A DNA stretch of 64,000 nt from an uncultured Pseudomonadota bacterium (GTDB lineage: Bacteria; Pseudomonadota; Gammaproteobacteria; Steroidobacterales; Steroidobacteraceae): positions 1 to 64,000 of the forward strand of contig CAMLGF010000006.1 in the NCBI GenBank assembly GCA_946479515.1, written 5' to 3'. The position numbers and the translations under genes were made by a program. Shown in pieces: positions 42,658 to 53,550 of the stretch (position 1 is its first letter; each line of letters starts with the position of its first letter). The notes under the pieces are model-generated. The model had not been told where the DNA came from. It did no database searches and saw only the letters and a program-made list of their open reading frames with translations.

Positions 42658-43632
42658 TCATGCGGAGGCCGCCCGCGTGGGGCAGAAGCGGCAGCGCGTC
42701 CCGGCTTCCGGCGGCGGGAGTGCGCGCAGTTCGGGGCGCGGCGCGAGATGCTCCGGCAGCCTCAGGCGGCCGACGAGACCCGCGCGCTCGAGAGCCCGCA
42801 GCGCCCACCAGCCTGGATCCCATTCACCCGGATTCAATCCGAGCCTGGCCGAGCCGGGAAAAGCATGGTGATTGTTGTGCCAGCACTCGCCCATGGTGAG
42901 CAGCGACGTCCAGCGGACATTGCGGCCCTGCACGGCCGCACCATCGACGACGTGATGCATGCCGCCGTGATTGTGCGCGAGGAACCCGATGATCCAGTGA
43001 CCGAACACGCCCGTGGTGACGCGGGCGCACACGCCCCAGAAGACGAATCCCCAACCGCCCCAGGCGAAGAACAGCAAAGCCCACGGCAGATGCTGCAGCA
43101 TCCACGTCTTCTCGAGAAATCGATAGAACGGATCAGCGGCGATGCGAGCCTCGAGCCTGAGCTCGGGTTCGCGTGCGAGGCGCAGCTCGCAGCACAGCTG
43201 CCACCAGGCGTCGCGCCAGACGCTGCGTCCGTGGCGCAGGTAATCGTGACAGACGGGCAGCCGCTGCGCGTAGTCCCGCAGTTCGTGCTGCTTCACGAGG
43301 CCGAGCGGGCCGGCGAGGCCGACCTGCACGCCGAGGTATACGAGCAGGTATTCCAGCCAGCGCGGGCAATCGAAACTGTCGTGGATGAGCTTGCGATGGC
43401 TGCCGAGCGAGTGGCCGAACAGCAGGACGGTCGCCGTACTCGCGACGTACAGCGCCAGCGCTCCGGTGCTGAACGTGAGGGCCCCGCCCACGACCGCCGT
43501 GCCGGCCATGCCGAGAAACCACGCGCCCCTGGACCCGGAGAAGTGCACCCGCCCCTCGCAAACCTCCGCCGCATCACGATGGCGAATGCGGTGACGCGCG
43601 AGACTGCCTGGCAATTCGCGCATGTCGCTCAT
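42658..43632 (-). CDS. membrane fatty-acid desaturase (acyl-CoA delta-9 type)
   Basis: 324 residues with four hydrophobic segments. Diiron His motifs are visible: GHSLGSHRKLIHD (first), CHDYLRHGRS region (second), HNHGGMHH and ECWHNNHHAFPGSARLG (third). The enzyme introduces double bases into acyl chains at the membrane to adjust fluidity. Spacing between the first and second His groups is longer than in typical delta-9 enzymes. The ATG at 43632 starts five bases after the ArsR-family regulator, so the two are one operon and the regulator probably controls the enzyme. Confidence 0.82.
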   Translation of the reverse strand: MSDMRELPGSLARHRIRHRDAAEVCEGRVHFSGSRGAWFLGMAGTAVVGGALTFSTGALALYVASTATVLLFGHSLGSHRKLIHDSFDCPRWLEYLLVYLGVQVGLAGPLGLVKQHELRDYAQRLPVCHDYLRHGRSVWRDAWWQLCCELRLAREPELRLEARIAADPFYRFLEKTWMLQHLPWALLFFAWGGWGFVFWGVCARVTTGVFGHWIIGFLAHNHGGMHHVVDGAAVQGRNVRWTSLLTMGECWHNNHHAFPGSARLGLNPGEWDPGWWALRALERAGLVGRLRLPEHLAPRPELRALPPPEAGTRCRFCPTRAASA

Positions 43633-43636
43633 GGGA

Positions 43637-43972
43637 TCAGGCTTTGGCCTTGCGGCGCTTGTCCAGCGCACGGGCCAGCGCGCGCGACTCGCGCTTGAGC
43701 GGGCCGGCCACCGGGCAGACCTCGAAGGCGAAGCCCGTGAGCGTATTGACGAGATTGTCGGGCACCAGCTCGTAGAGCACGCGCTGCCCTTCGCGCTGAC
43801 TGCGCACCAGACCGGCGTTCTCGAGTACCGAGAGGTGGCGGGAGATCGCCGGCGTGCTCATCTGGAAGCGCGCGGCGAGATCGGTGGTGGTCAGCGCAGC
43901 CTTTGACAGATAGGCGAGGATCTCGCGGCGGGGGCGCGAGGCCAGGGCGTCGAATATGCGGTCCAGTGACAT
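43637..43972 (-). CDS. ArsR/SmtB-family transcriptional regulator
   Basis: 111 residues with the winged helix SRPRREILAYLSKAALTTTDLAARF and recognition helix MSTPAISRHLSVLENAGLV. The typical metal-binding ELCVCDL motif is absent; the only Cys is in the C-terminal part (FEVCPVAG), so it is unlikely to sense metal in the ArsR way. It begins the desaturase operon and faces a DUF4166 gene across a palindromic AT-rich spacer. I infer autoregulation and control of both transcripts. Confidence 0.9.
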   Translation of the reverse strand: MSLDRIFDALASRPRREILAYLSKAALTTTDLAARFQMSTPAISRHLSVLENAGLVRSQREGQRVLYELVPDNLVNTLTGFAFEVCPVAGPLKRESRALARALDKRRKAKA

Positions 43973-43982
43973 TTGCTACAAT

Positions 43983-44003
43983 ATTAGCTAATTTGTTAAT
44001 TAA
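43983..44003. promoter_or_regulatory. palindromic operator candidate for the ArsR-family regulator
   Basis: ATTAGCTAAT (43983-43992) is a perfect palindrome, followed three bases later by TTAATTAA (43996-44003), also palindromic. The spacer is strikingly AT-rich in this GC-rich region and lies between the divergent regulator and DUF4166 starts. ArsR-family dimers bind such symmetric sites over promoters. Confidence 0.6.
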
Positions 44004-44017
44004 GCAATAAGTAACTT

Positions 44018-44713
44018 ATGCGCCCCGCTGGCGTCAAGCTTCGTGAGACTACCGCCATGAACCATCGCCTGGTCACGATCGATGTCCCCCTCACGGAAAC
44101 GGGCGGATGCCAGCGACATGGCTTGCGGCGGGTGCTGGGGCCCGCGGCCTGGCAGCGTCTGCCGGCGGCGGTGCGTGCCCGGTTCGCGGCGGACGCGCCC
44201 GACGTCCGCTATGCCGGCGCCTTCGAGGTCGTGCAGGCCAGCGTGCTCGGGCGCGTGTTCGCATGGCTCGGCACCTTGGCCGGCACACCCGTGGTGCCGC
44301 GCACCGGCACGAACGTCGCGGCGCGCGTCGACGTGCGCGCAGTGGCCGATGGCGTCGAGTGGCGACGCGAGTATCACTGGGGCGACCGCGTCGACGTCGT
44401 GACTTCCACCAAGATCGTGAGCGATGGACGGCTCGTGGAGCGTTTGCCGGCGCGTCTCAACATGCCGCTCGACGTGAGCGAGGAGAATGGCGTGCTGGTC
44501 TTCGAGAGCCGCGGCTACTACTTCGACCTGTTCGGGCTGCACGTGCCGCTGCCCGCCTTCTTCTCCCCGGGCCGCACACGCGTCGAGCACGTCGAGCTGG
44601 GTCACGGCTGGTTCCGGTTCACGCTGCTGGTCGCGCATCCCTGGTTCGGGCAGATGTTTTTTCAGACGGGCCGCTTCTGCGCGAGCGACGAACTCGCCAC
44701 CCCGGAGGCATGA
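44018..44713 (+). CDS. DUF4166 domain protein
   Basis: 231 residues. The segment VLGPAAWQRLPAAVRARF followed by a beta-rich region (VARVDVRAVADGVEWRREYHWGD) and GHGWFRFTLLVAHPWFGQMFFQTG matches DUF4166. The domain is often found with oxidoreductases or fused to saccharopine-dehydrogenase-like proteins; the function is unknown. It is divergent from the ArsR-desaturase operon and may be under the same control. The ATG at 44018 has no Shine-Dalgarno sequence; the ATG at 44057 is an alternative. Confidence 0.72.
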   Translation: MRPAGVKLRETTAMNHRLVTIDVPLTETGGCQRHGLRRVLGPAAWQRLPAAVRARFAADAPDVRYAGAFEVVQASVLGRVFAWLGTLAGTPVVPRTGTNVAARVDVRAVADGVEWRREYHWGDRVDVVTSTKIVSDGRLVERLPARLNMPLDVSEENGVLVFESRGYYFDLFGLHVPLPAFFSPGRTRVEHVELGHGWFRFTLLVAHPWFGQMFFQTGRFCASDELATPEA

Positions 44714-44773
44714 GTGGACGGCGGGCGCCGGACTCGCGTCCGGCCACCCGCGTGGCGCGAGGGTTGGTCCAGT

Positions 44774-46189
44774 TCAGACGCGGACGTTCTTGAACTGCCA
44801 GGGATCCGTCTTGTCGAGGTCTTCCGGAAACAGCCGCTCACGGTCGTGCAGCGGCGTCCAGTCGGTGTACGCGCCCGTGACCGTGCCGAGATAGGGCATC
44901 GCGATCTCCAGGTTGCGGCGGAAGTCGATCTCGTCGGGCTCGACGAGCCCCGCGTTCGGATTCTCCATGGCCCAGATCATTCCCGACAGGCACGACACCG
45001 TGACCTGCAGGCTGGTGGCATTGTTGTGCGGGCAGAGCTTGCGCGCCTCTTCGATGGACAGCTGCGAGCCGTACCAGTAGGCATTCTTCTTGTGCCCGGC
45101 GAGCAGCACGCCGAGCTCGTCGATGCCGGAGATGATCTCGTCCATGAGGATGCGCTGGCGGTCCTGCAGGTGCCAGTTGCGGCCGGCGAACTCATGCATC
45201 GAGACCACGGCCGAGTCGCTCGGGTGGTACGCGTAGTGGCAGGTGGGCCGGTAGACGACCTCGGTGCCCTGCCGCACGGATAGATAGTCGGCGATCGAGA
45301 TCGACTCGCCATGCGTGATCAGGAAACCGTGGAAATGCCCGGCCTTCGGCGTCCAGGTGCGCACGCGCGTCGCCGCGCCCGGCTGCATGAGATAGATGGC
45401 CGCGCCGCCGCCGAAGTCGAAGCGCCGGCCATCGCGCGGGAAATTCTTCTCGTGCGTTCCCCAACCGAGCTCGGCGGGCTGGGCGCCCTCGCTGACGAAG
45501 CCGTCCACCGACCAGGTGTTGACGAACTCGTTGACTTCCTTCGGCCGGGAGGCGATCTGGGTGTCGCGCTCGGCGATGTGCACGACCTTGACGCCGAGCT
45601 TGCGCGCGAGCTGGCCCCAATCCTCGCGCGTCCTGGGATCGCCGGCATCCACGCCCGTGTCGCCGGCGACGTTGAGCAGCGCCTGCTTGACGAAATGCGA
45701 GACGAGGCCGGGGTTGGCGCCATGCGTGAGCACGGCGGTGGGTGCGCGCGGACTGGTGCCGCGCAATGCCAGCGCCTCTTCACGCAATGCGTAATTGGTG
45801 CGCCGGGCGTGCGAGATCGTCACGTCGGTGTAGCCGCCGGGCCAGGGCTCGATGCAGGTGTCGAGATACATGGCGCCCTTCGACCAGCAGAACTTGATGA
45901 GCGCGATGGACGAGACGTCCACCGACACGTTCAGCACGAAATCTCCGCGGCCGATGTACTTGTCGAGTTCGCGCGCGAAGTTGTCGCGGGTCAGCGGCAC
46001 CTTCACGTATTTGATGCCGTGCTCGTCGGCCACTTCCCGGCCACGATCATCGGCGGTGACGATGGTGATGCGCTCCTTCGCGATGCCGACGTGGCGCAAT
46101 ACCAGCGGCAGCGTGCCCTGACCGATGCTGCCGAAGCCGATGAAAATGATGCGACCCGGAAATTCCGTGTGAATCTTGTTTGCAGACAT
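44774..46189 (-). CDS. hss: homospermidine synthase
   Basis: 471 residues. A Rossmann cofactor motif (IIFIGFGSIGQG) at about 13-24 and the homospermidine synthase blocks MYLDTCIEPWPGGYTD, then LTHGANPGLVSHFVKQAL and GFLITHGESISIADYLSV are present. The enzyme transfers an aminobutyl group between putrescine molecules with NAD as prosthetic hydride carrier. Its putrescine could derive from the arginine decarboxylase encoded 1.7 kb away. The length fits the family (about 470-480). Confidence 0.92.
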   Translation of the reverse strand: MSANKIHTEFPGRIIFIGFGSIGQGTLPLVLRHVGIAKERITIVTADDRGREVADEHGIKYVKVPLTRDNFARELDKYIGRGDFVLNVSVDVSSIALIKFCWSKGAMYLDTCIEPWPGGYTDVTISHARRTNYALREEALALRGTSPRAPTAVLTHGANPGLVSHFVKQALLNVAGDTGVDAGDPRTREDWGQLARKLGVKVVHIAERDTQIASRPKEVNEFVNTWSVDGFVSEGAQPAELGWGTHEKNFPRDGRRFDFGGGAAIYLMQPGAATRVRTWTPKAGHFHGFLITHGESISIADYLSVRQGTEVVYRPTCHYAYHPSDSAVVSMHEFAGRNWHLQDRQRILMDEIISGIDELGVLLAGHKKNAYWYGSQLSIEEARKLCPHNNATSLQVTVSCLSGMIWAMENPNAGLVEPDEIDFRRNLEIAMPYLGTVTGAYTDWTPLHDRERLFPEDLDKTDPWQFKNVRV

Positions 46190-46278
46190 GATTGACCCCG
46201 TACAAATCAGCGCGTGAGGGTATCAACCATCACCGGGTGACGCCACCCGATGCGTTTTCTGCGTGACGGAAAAAAATG

Positions 46279-46950
46279 TCAGTTGCTGGCGTCGCGCCAA
46301 TGCGGCGGAAAAGTGCGCTCGTAACCCGGCAACACTTCGACGCGCTTCAACCATCTTCCTAACGCAGGATAGTTGGCGTCGATGGGCAGGAATCGCGACG
46401 ACAGCTCGCGTGCCTCGGGCAGCGCGAGCGCGCGCAGCAGCAGCATGATGCCCGGGTAGATCATGTAATCGGCGGCGCCGGGCTTGTCACCCACGATCCA
46501 CGGGCCCTTGGACAAGCGCGCCTCGATGGTGCGCGCTTCACCGGCGATCATGTGCATGGCATACGTGCTCTCGTCGGAGCGCGGATCGCCGTTGCGGTAC
46601 AGGAGCGCACGCACGATGCGCATGAGATACGGCTCGATATACGCCTGGTACTCGCAGCACACCCGCATGATGACCGCGCCTTCCACGGGCGAATCTCCGA
46701 ACAGCGGCTTTTCCGGATACTTGCGGTCGAGGTAGTACAGGACCGCCAGCGACTCGAACACCACGTAGTCGCCGTCCTTGAGAGTCGGCACGCGTCCGCG
46801 CGGATTGAGCGCCAGCATGTGCGGCGCCTTGTGCTCCTGCATGGGCAGCGACAGCAGGTGGCTCGTGTATGAAAGCCCCTTGTGTTCGAGCGCGAGCAGC
46901 ACGCGCCAGGAGTACGGGCTGCCGCTGCCCCAGTAAACATCTATTGCCAT
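46279..46950 (-). CDS. glutathione S-transferase family protein
   Basis: 223 residues with an N-terminal thioredoxin-like domain (VYWGSGSPYSWRVLLALEHKG), the cis-Pro motif GRVPTLKDGD, the glutathione-binding FESLAVLYYLDRKYP, and a C-terminal helical domain with the N-capping GAADYMIYPG. The Ser of SPYSW fits a Ser/Tyr-type GST. It is a cytoplasmic detoxification or reductase enzyme with unknown substrate. It is divergent from the sulfurtransferase gene with 37 bases between starts. Confidence 0.87.
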   Translation of the reverse strand: MAIDVYWGSGSPYSWRVLLALEHKGLSYTSHLLSLPMQEHKAPHMLALNPRGRVPTLKDGDYVVFESLAVLYYLDRKYPEKPLFGDSPVEGAVIMRVCCEYQAYIEPYLMRIVRALLYRNGDPRSDESTYAMHMIAGEARTIEARLSKGPWIVGDKPGAADYMIYPGIMLLLRALALPEARELSSRFLPIDANYPALGRWLKRVEVLPGYERTFPPHWRDASN

Positions 46951-46987
46951 GTGTGGGCCATCGTTTGCCGGGATTGTAAAATGCACC

Positions 46988-47839
46988 ATGGCAGCTTTCA
47001 CGACATTAATCGACGCGGCAACGCTCGCCCACGAACTCGCGCGCGATGATCTGCTGCTGTTCGACTGCCGCTTCGAACTCGGCAATCCGCAGTGGGGTGA
47101 GCGCGAATACCTCGCCGCCCATTTGCCGGGCGCGCAATACCTGCACCTGGATCGTGACCTTTCCGCGCCCGTGGGGCCCGCCACGGGCCGTCATCCTCTG
47201 CCGGATCCGCGGCGATTCGCGGGCGCGCTCGCAGCGCGCGGTGTCGGCGCCGACTGTCAGCTCGTCGCCTACGACCAGGGAAACGGCGCGTACGCCGCCC
47301 GCTTCTGGTGGCTGGCACGCTGGATCGGCCTGCAGCGGGTCGCGGTGCTCGACGGTGGCCTGGCCGCCTGGCGCGCCGCGGGACTGCCGCTCAGCCAGGA
47401 AGTGCCGAAACCCTCGCGACGCGATCTTCCGCTGCACGTGAACCACGACGCATGGGTTCCCAGCGAAGTGGTGGATGAACTGCGGCGGCGCCCCGGGAAT
47501 CTCCTCATCGACGCGCGCGGCGCGGACCGATTCGCCGGGCGGAACGAGACCATCGACCCGGTCGCCGGGCACGTGCCCGGCGCGCGCAATCATCCATTCG
47601 CCGGCAATCTCGACGTCGACAACCGTTTCCTGAGCGCCGAGGTGCTGCGGCAACGCTGGCGCACGCTGCTCGGCTCGCTGCCGGCAAGCTCGGTGATCGC
47701 GATGTGCGGATCGGGCGTGACCGCCTGTCACAACCTGCTGGCCCTCGAACACGCGGGCCTGACCGGTGCGCGCCTGTATCCCGGTTCCTGGAGCGAGTGG
47801 ATCCGTGATCCGCGTCGGCCCATCGCGACGGGAACCTGA
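46988..47839 (+). CDS. two-domain sulfurtransferase (rhodanese family)
   Basis: 283 residues made of two rhodanese domains. The first has DCRFELGNPQWGEREYLAAHLPGA-type signature; the second carries DARGADRFAGRNETIDPVAGHVPGA and the catalytic loop CGSGVTACHN, with CGSGVTA as in 3-mercaptopyruvate sulfurtransferases (SseA). It transfers sulfane sulfur to cyanide or thiols. The ATG at 46988 begins the family N-terminus; an ATG 39 bases upstream would overlap the divergent GST start. Confidence 0.9.
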   Translation: MAAFTTLIDAATLAHELARDDLLLFDCRFELGNPQWGEREYLAAHLPGAQYLHLDRDLSAPVGPATGRHPLPDPRRFAGALAARGVGADCQLVAYDQGNGAYAARFWWLARWIGLQRVAVLDGGLAAWRAAGLPLSQEVPKPSRRDLPLHVNHDAWVPSEVVDELRRRPGNLLIDARGADRFAGRNETIDPVAGHVPGARNHPFAGNLDVDNRFLSAEVLRQRWRTLLGSLPASSVIAMCGSGVTACHNLLALEHAGLTGARLYPGSWSEWIRDPRRPIATGT

Positions 47840-47900
47840 TCGCAATCGGTCGTCGCCGAGCGTTTACTTGCAGGACCTATTTGGTATCGTGCGCGCCATC

Positions 47901-49859
<1,959 letters not shown>

Positions 49860-50197
49860 TGCGACTTATTGACCGCTTGCGCCCGCAAGTGAGCGCTAAC
49901 ACACGCACCGCACCATGCGCGTAAATGGCTGAAAAGGCGCGAAATTGCGCCACGCGTGGCCTAGCCACCCCCTTGCTGCCGGGCCGTTGTTTACAGCTTC
50001 TCGAAGCGAGGAGTAGCATGATCCGCGTTCGCTGTGTGCAGCACGAACGACGGTGCAGGCCGCTGGTCCGCAAGAGCTACGCATTGAAAGACAAACGCGA
50101 TTCGTGTGCCTTGAACCCTTGACCTGTTTCTACTGACCGCGGTCATGCAGGGGCCGCGTCCCTGCCGCTGTCCGCATACTTGAGCGAGAAGTCTGGG
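49860..50197 (+). other. non-coding stretch between speA and the RRM gene
   Basis: I see no gene here. It holds a GGCGC-GAAATT-GCGCC hairpin (49936-49951) that may end speA, the palindromes GCCACGCGTGGC (49949-49960) and GACCGCGGTC (50135-50144), and a GCAGGG/CCCTGC hairpin (50147-50165) about 30 bases before the RRM start. The latter part is probably the long leader of the RRM gene. Confidence 0.5.
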
Positions 50198-50482
50198 ATG
50201 ACGACGATCTACGTGGGCAATCTGCCCTTCTCCGCGACCGAGCAAGACATCAAGGTGCTCTTCGAGCGCCATGGCAAAGTCGATTCGGTGAAGCTCATCA
50301 ACGACCGCGAAACGGGCAAGCCCCGTGGCTTCGGCTTCGTGGAAATGGGCTCATCGGAAGCCCAAGCCGCAATCCAGGGTCTCAACGGCTACCAGATGAA
50401 CGGGCGGCCTCTGCGCGTCAACGAAGCGCAAGAGCGTCCGCCACGCCCCCGCCAGGGCGGTGGTGGTCCATTTCGCCGCTGA
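50198..50482 (+). CDS. single-RRM RNA-binding protein
   Basis: 94 residues. One RRM with RNP2 IYVGNL and RNP1 RGFGFVEM, followed by a short basic Pro/Gly tail (RPPRPRQGGGGPFRR). Bacterial proteins of this type (RbpA-like in cyanobacteria and proteobacteria) are often cold-induced and bind single-stranded RNA. The ATG at 50198 was chosen over a TTG 18 bases earlier. The leader has strong palindromes, and a terminator follows the gene. Confidence 0.9.
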   Translation: MTTIYVGNLPFSATEQDIKVLFERHGKVDSVKLINDRETGKPRGFGFVEMGSSEAQAAIQGLNGYQMNGRPLRVNEAQERPPRPRQGGGGPFRR

Positions 50483-50507
50483 GCCTTTCAGTCGATTGAA
50501 ATCTCCG

Positions 50508-50531
50508 ACCCCGCCTGGTGCGGGGTTTTTT
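50508..50531 (+). terminator. Rho-independent terminator after the RRM gene
   Basis: ACCCCGC (50508-50514) pairs with GCGGGGT (50520-50526) around a CTGGT loop and is followed by TTTTTT to 50531. It is 25 bases after the RRM stop codon. Confidence 0.9.
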
Positions 50532-50618
50532 CCCGCCATGCTCGTCGGCGGGACGAGCGGCTTTTCTCACGGCGAAGACTCTGCCCTGCAATGAGCGCGG
50601 GCGCGGGCCGCCGCGCAT

Positions 50619-52715
50619 TCACCACATCTGCTTGATGCGCGAGGCGACGTCGATCGTTCCCGAGTCGGCTGCGGTTTCTTCGATCTTCACATCCGTGTTC
50701 GAGCCCTGGAAGGTCTGCTCGTCGAAGCACTTGATGACCTTCTCGGTGAGGAAGCGGCTGCGACCGCCGTACACGTGCCCGTCCGAGGTCTTCGGCTGGC
50801 TGGTGATCTGGAATCTCAGCGGCACAACGCAGGTGAGCTCATTGCGCGCGCGGGTCATCGCCACGTAGAGCAGTCGCCGTTCTTCTTCGATGAGCTCGGC
50901 CTTGCCGGTGGCGAATTCGTTCGGGAAGCTGCCGTCGACCACGTTGAGCACGTACACGTGGTCCCATTCCATGCCCTTGGCCGAATGCACCGTGGACAGC
51001 ACCAGGTAGTCCTCATCGTGATTCGCCGGGCCGGCCATGTCGCTCGTGGCGTTGGGCGGATCGAGGGTCAGCTCGGTGACGAAACGCTCGCGCGTCTGGT
51101 ACTGCGAAGACAGCAGCTCGAGCTGATCGAGATCGCCGATGCGCATGTGCACGTGCTCGTACATGCGCTCCATGTGCGGCTTGTACCACTCGCGGATGAG
51201 CGCGATCTGCCCGAGCCATTGCCGGGCCGGGTCGCCGAGCGCCTTGAACAGCTCGATGAACTTGCGCCAGGCGATGCGCGCGTCGTTCGGCGGCTCGTAG
51301 GCCTCGAAGCACGCGAACAGGTGATTGTTGGCGACGAAATGATCCAACGCCTTCTTGGCATTCGCCGGACCCATGCCCGGCATGAACTGCAGCACGCGAA
51401 ACCCCGCCAGCTGGTTGCGCGGATTGTCGGCCCAACGCAGCACGGCGAGCAGATCCTTTACGTGCGCGGCCTCGAGGAACTTGAGCCCGCCGTATTTCAC
51501 GAAGGGGATCTTGCGCTTGGACAGTTCGATCTCGAGCACGTCGCTGTGGGTGCCGGTGCGGAACAACACCGCCTGGCGGCGCAGCGCAACGCCGGCTTCG
51601 CGGGCCGCAAGCACTCGCGTGCAGATGAGCTCCGCCTGCGTGGGAACATCGTCCACGGTCACCATCTTGGGCCGCGGACCCTGCCCGCGCATGGAGAGCA
51701 GATGCTTGCGGTACTGGCGTGGCGCGTCCGCCATGAGCGCATTGGCCGCATCCAGGATGCTCTGGCTGGAGCGGAAGTTCTGCGCCAGCGTGACCACCTC
51801 GGCCTTGGGGCGGAAGCGATCGGGGAAGCCGAGGATGTTCTCGACGGCCGCGGCACGGAACGAGTAGATGGCCTGTGCGTCGTCGCCCACCACCGTGATG
51901 CCCTGCCCGTCGGGCTTGAGCGCGTGCAGGATGTCACCCTGCAGCTTGTTGGTGTCCTGATATTCGTCCACCAGCACGTGATCGAAGTGAGCAGCCACCG
52001 ACCGGGCGATGCGCTCCTCGCTCATCATGGCGTGCCAGTACAGCAGCAGGTCGTCGAGATCGAGCACGCGGTACTGCGACTTGCGCTCGACGTAGCCGCG
52101 CAGCAGCTTGGAAATGTCCTCCTCATGGCTCGCGCACCAGGAGTATTGGGCTTCCAGTGTTTCCTTGAGCGACTTCTGCGTGTTCACGCGATACGAGTAG
52201 ATGCCGAGGCAGGTGTCCTTGCGCGGAAAGCGCTGCCCCTTGCCGGAAAAACCCATCTCGGTGCGCACGGTATCGAGCAGGTCGGCGGCATCGCCGCGAT
52301 CGATGACGGTGAACGTCGGATCGAGGCCCACGTGCTTGGCGTAGTGCCGGAGAATGCGATTGCCGATCGAATGGAAAGTGCCGGCCCAGGTCAGCCGTTG
52401 CGTGATGGCGCTGGCCTTGCCGCCCAGCTTGTCATCGAAGGCTTCGCGCAGAATCTCGTTGGCGCGCCGCTTCATCTCCACGGCGGCGCGGCGCGTGAAC
52501 GTGAGCATGAGGATGCGCGCCGGATCGACGCCGCTCATGGCCAGATGCGCCACGCGATGCGCCAGCGTATTGGTCTTGCCGGTGCCGGCGCCGGCCACGA
52601 TCAGCAGCGGACCCGAACGGAACCCTTTCCCGCCCGGAAGGGCTTCGCCGTAGGACACTGCCCTGCGCTGCGGGGCATTGAGGCTGCCGAGTTGTTGGGC
52701 CGGTGACGTGGACAT
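50619..52715 (-). CDS. UvrD/Rep-family SF1A DNA helicase
   Basis: 698 residues. Motifs: Q (LNAPQRRAV), Walker A VAGAGTGKTNTL near 40, Ia, motif II (LVDEYQDTN), III (VVGDDAQAIYSF), IV, V (LSTVHSAKGMEWDHV) and VI (RRLLYVAMTRARNEL). It is a 3 prime-5 prime helicase for repair or restart. It has no C-terminal UvrB-binding extension of the UvrD kind, ending soon after motif VI, and is closest to ATP-dependent helicases of the PcrA/Rep side branch. The ATG at 52715 puts the Q motif at residue 13. Confidence 0.9.
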   Translation of the reverse strand: MSTSPAQQLGSLNAPQRRAVSYGEALPGGKGFRSGPLLIVAGAGTGKTNTLAHRVAHLAMSGVDPARILMLTFTRRAAVEMKRRANEILREAFDDKLGGKASAITQRLTWAGTFHSIGNRILRHYAKHVGLDPTFTVIDRGDAADLLDTVRTEMGFSGKGQRFPRKDTCLGIYSYRVNTQKSLKETLEAQYSWCASHEEDISKLLRGYVERKSQYRVLDLDDLLLYWHAMMSEERIARSVAAHFDHVLVDEYQDTNKLQGDILHALKPDGQGITVVGDDAQAIYSFRAAAVENILGFPDRFRPKAEVVTLAQNFRSSQSILDAANALMADAPRQYRKHLLSMRGQGPRPKMVTVDDVPTQAELICTRVLAAREAGVALRRQAVLFRTGTHSDVLEIELSKRKIPFVKYGGLKFLEAAHVKDLLAVLRWADNPRNQLAGFRVLQFMPGMGPANAKKALDHFVANNHLFACFEAYEPPNDARIAWRKFIELFKALGDPARQWLGQIALIREWYKPHMERMYEHVHMRIGDLDQLELLSSQYQTRERFVTELTLDPPNATSDMAGPANHDEDYLVLSTVHSAKGMEWDHVYVLNVVDGSFPNEFATGKAELIEEERRLLYVAMTRARNELTCVVPLRFQITSQPKTSDGHVYGGRSRFLTEKVIKCFDEQTFQGSNTDVKIEETAADSGTIDVASRIKQMW

Positions 52716-52941
52716 CGATAAAACAATATACGAAGGCGGACGGATACTGACCCACGCTCCCGACCGACCCGTGACACAGATCACGCCCGTATCCCTCGGG
52801 AATGTGACGCCTTTTTGATCTGCTGGCACCGCGAAGCGGCGTGGCGTCAGTCGGCCGGATTATGGGCGCGGCGGCGGCGTGCGTACAGGCCGGAATGCCA
52901 GGCGGTTGCAGGCATGCATCGCGATCGAGAACACTCGCGCG

Positions 52942-53466
52942 ATGCTGATCGATCGAAAAGAAGTCTTCTCCGGGCGCGTCATCAAGGTGAGCGTGGACCA
53001 GGTGCAGCTGCCGAATGGACGGCAGATACCCCTGGAGATCGTGCGCCATCCGGGCGGTGCGGCCATCGTCGCCGTCGATGCCGAACGGCGGGTGTGCCTG
53101 TTGCGGCAATTCCGGCATGCGGCTGGCGGCTACATCTACGAGCTGCCCGCCGGCAAGCTCGAGCCGGACGAGACCCCGGAAATGACCGCCCGGCGCGAGC
53201 TGGTCGAGGAAGCCGCGATGTCGGCGACGACCTGGGAACCCCTGGGCGAATATCTGAGCTCGCCGGGCTGCTTCACCGAGGTCATTCACCTGTACCTGGC
53301 CACCGATCTCACACCGGCCGCCGGCTCGCCGGAGGCCGACGAAGTGATTCAGGTGGAATGGTGGCCGTTTTCGCAGGCGTTGGAGAAAGCTCGTAACGGC
53401 GAGCTAGCGGATGCGAAGACGATCATCGGAATTCTGCGTGCCGCGTCACGCAAAAAATTTGCGTGA
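52942..53466 (+). CDS. Nudix hydrolase, ADP-ribose pyrophosphatase-like
   Basis: 174 residues. The Nudix box begins at GKLEPDETPEMTARRELVEEAAM: the GX5E and REUXEE parts are intact, but the late Gly is Ala. The preceding YIYELPAGKLE and FRHAAGGY match NudF/YqiG-type ADP-sugar pyrophosphatases. It would hydrolyse ADP-ribose to AMP and ribose 5-phosphate. The ATG at 52942 starts the conserved region; an ATG 63 bases upstream gives an unlikely leader. It is divergent from the helicase gene. Confidence 0.87.
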   Translation: MLIDRKEVFSGRVIKVSVDQVQLPNGRQIPLEIVRHPGGAAIVAVDAERRVCLLRQFRHAAGGYIYELPAGKLEPDETPEMTARRELVEEAAMSATTWEPLGEYLSSPGCFTEVIHLYLATDLTPAAGSPEADEVIQVEWWPFSQALEKARNGELADAKTIIGILRAASRKKFA

Positions 53467-53550
53467 ACCGGCTCACACGGCGCGCGAGGTGGAGGCGAAA
53501 TCTGCGGCTATGTCAAACATCGAAAACCGCGTCTAAGCCATACTTCGCGC

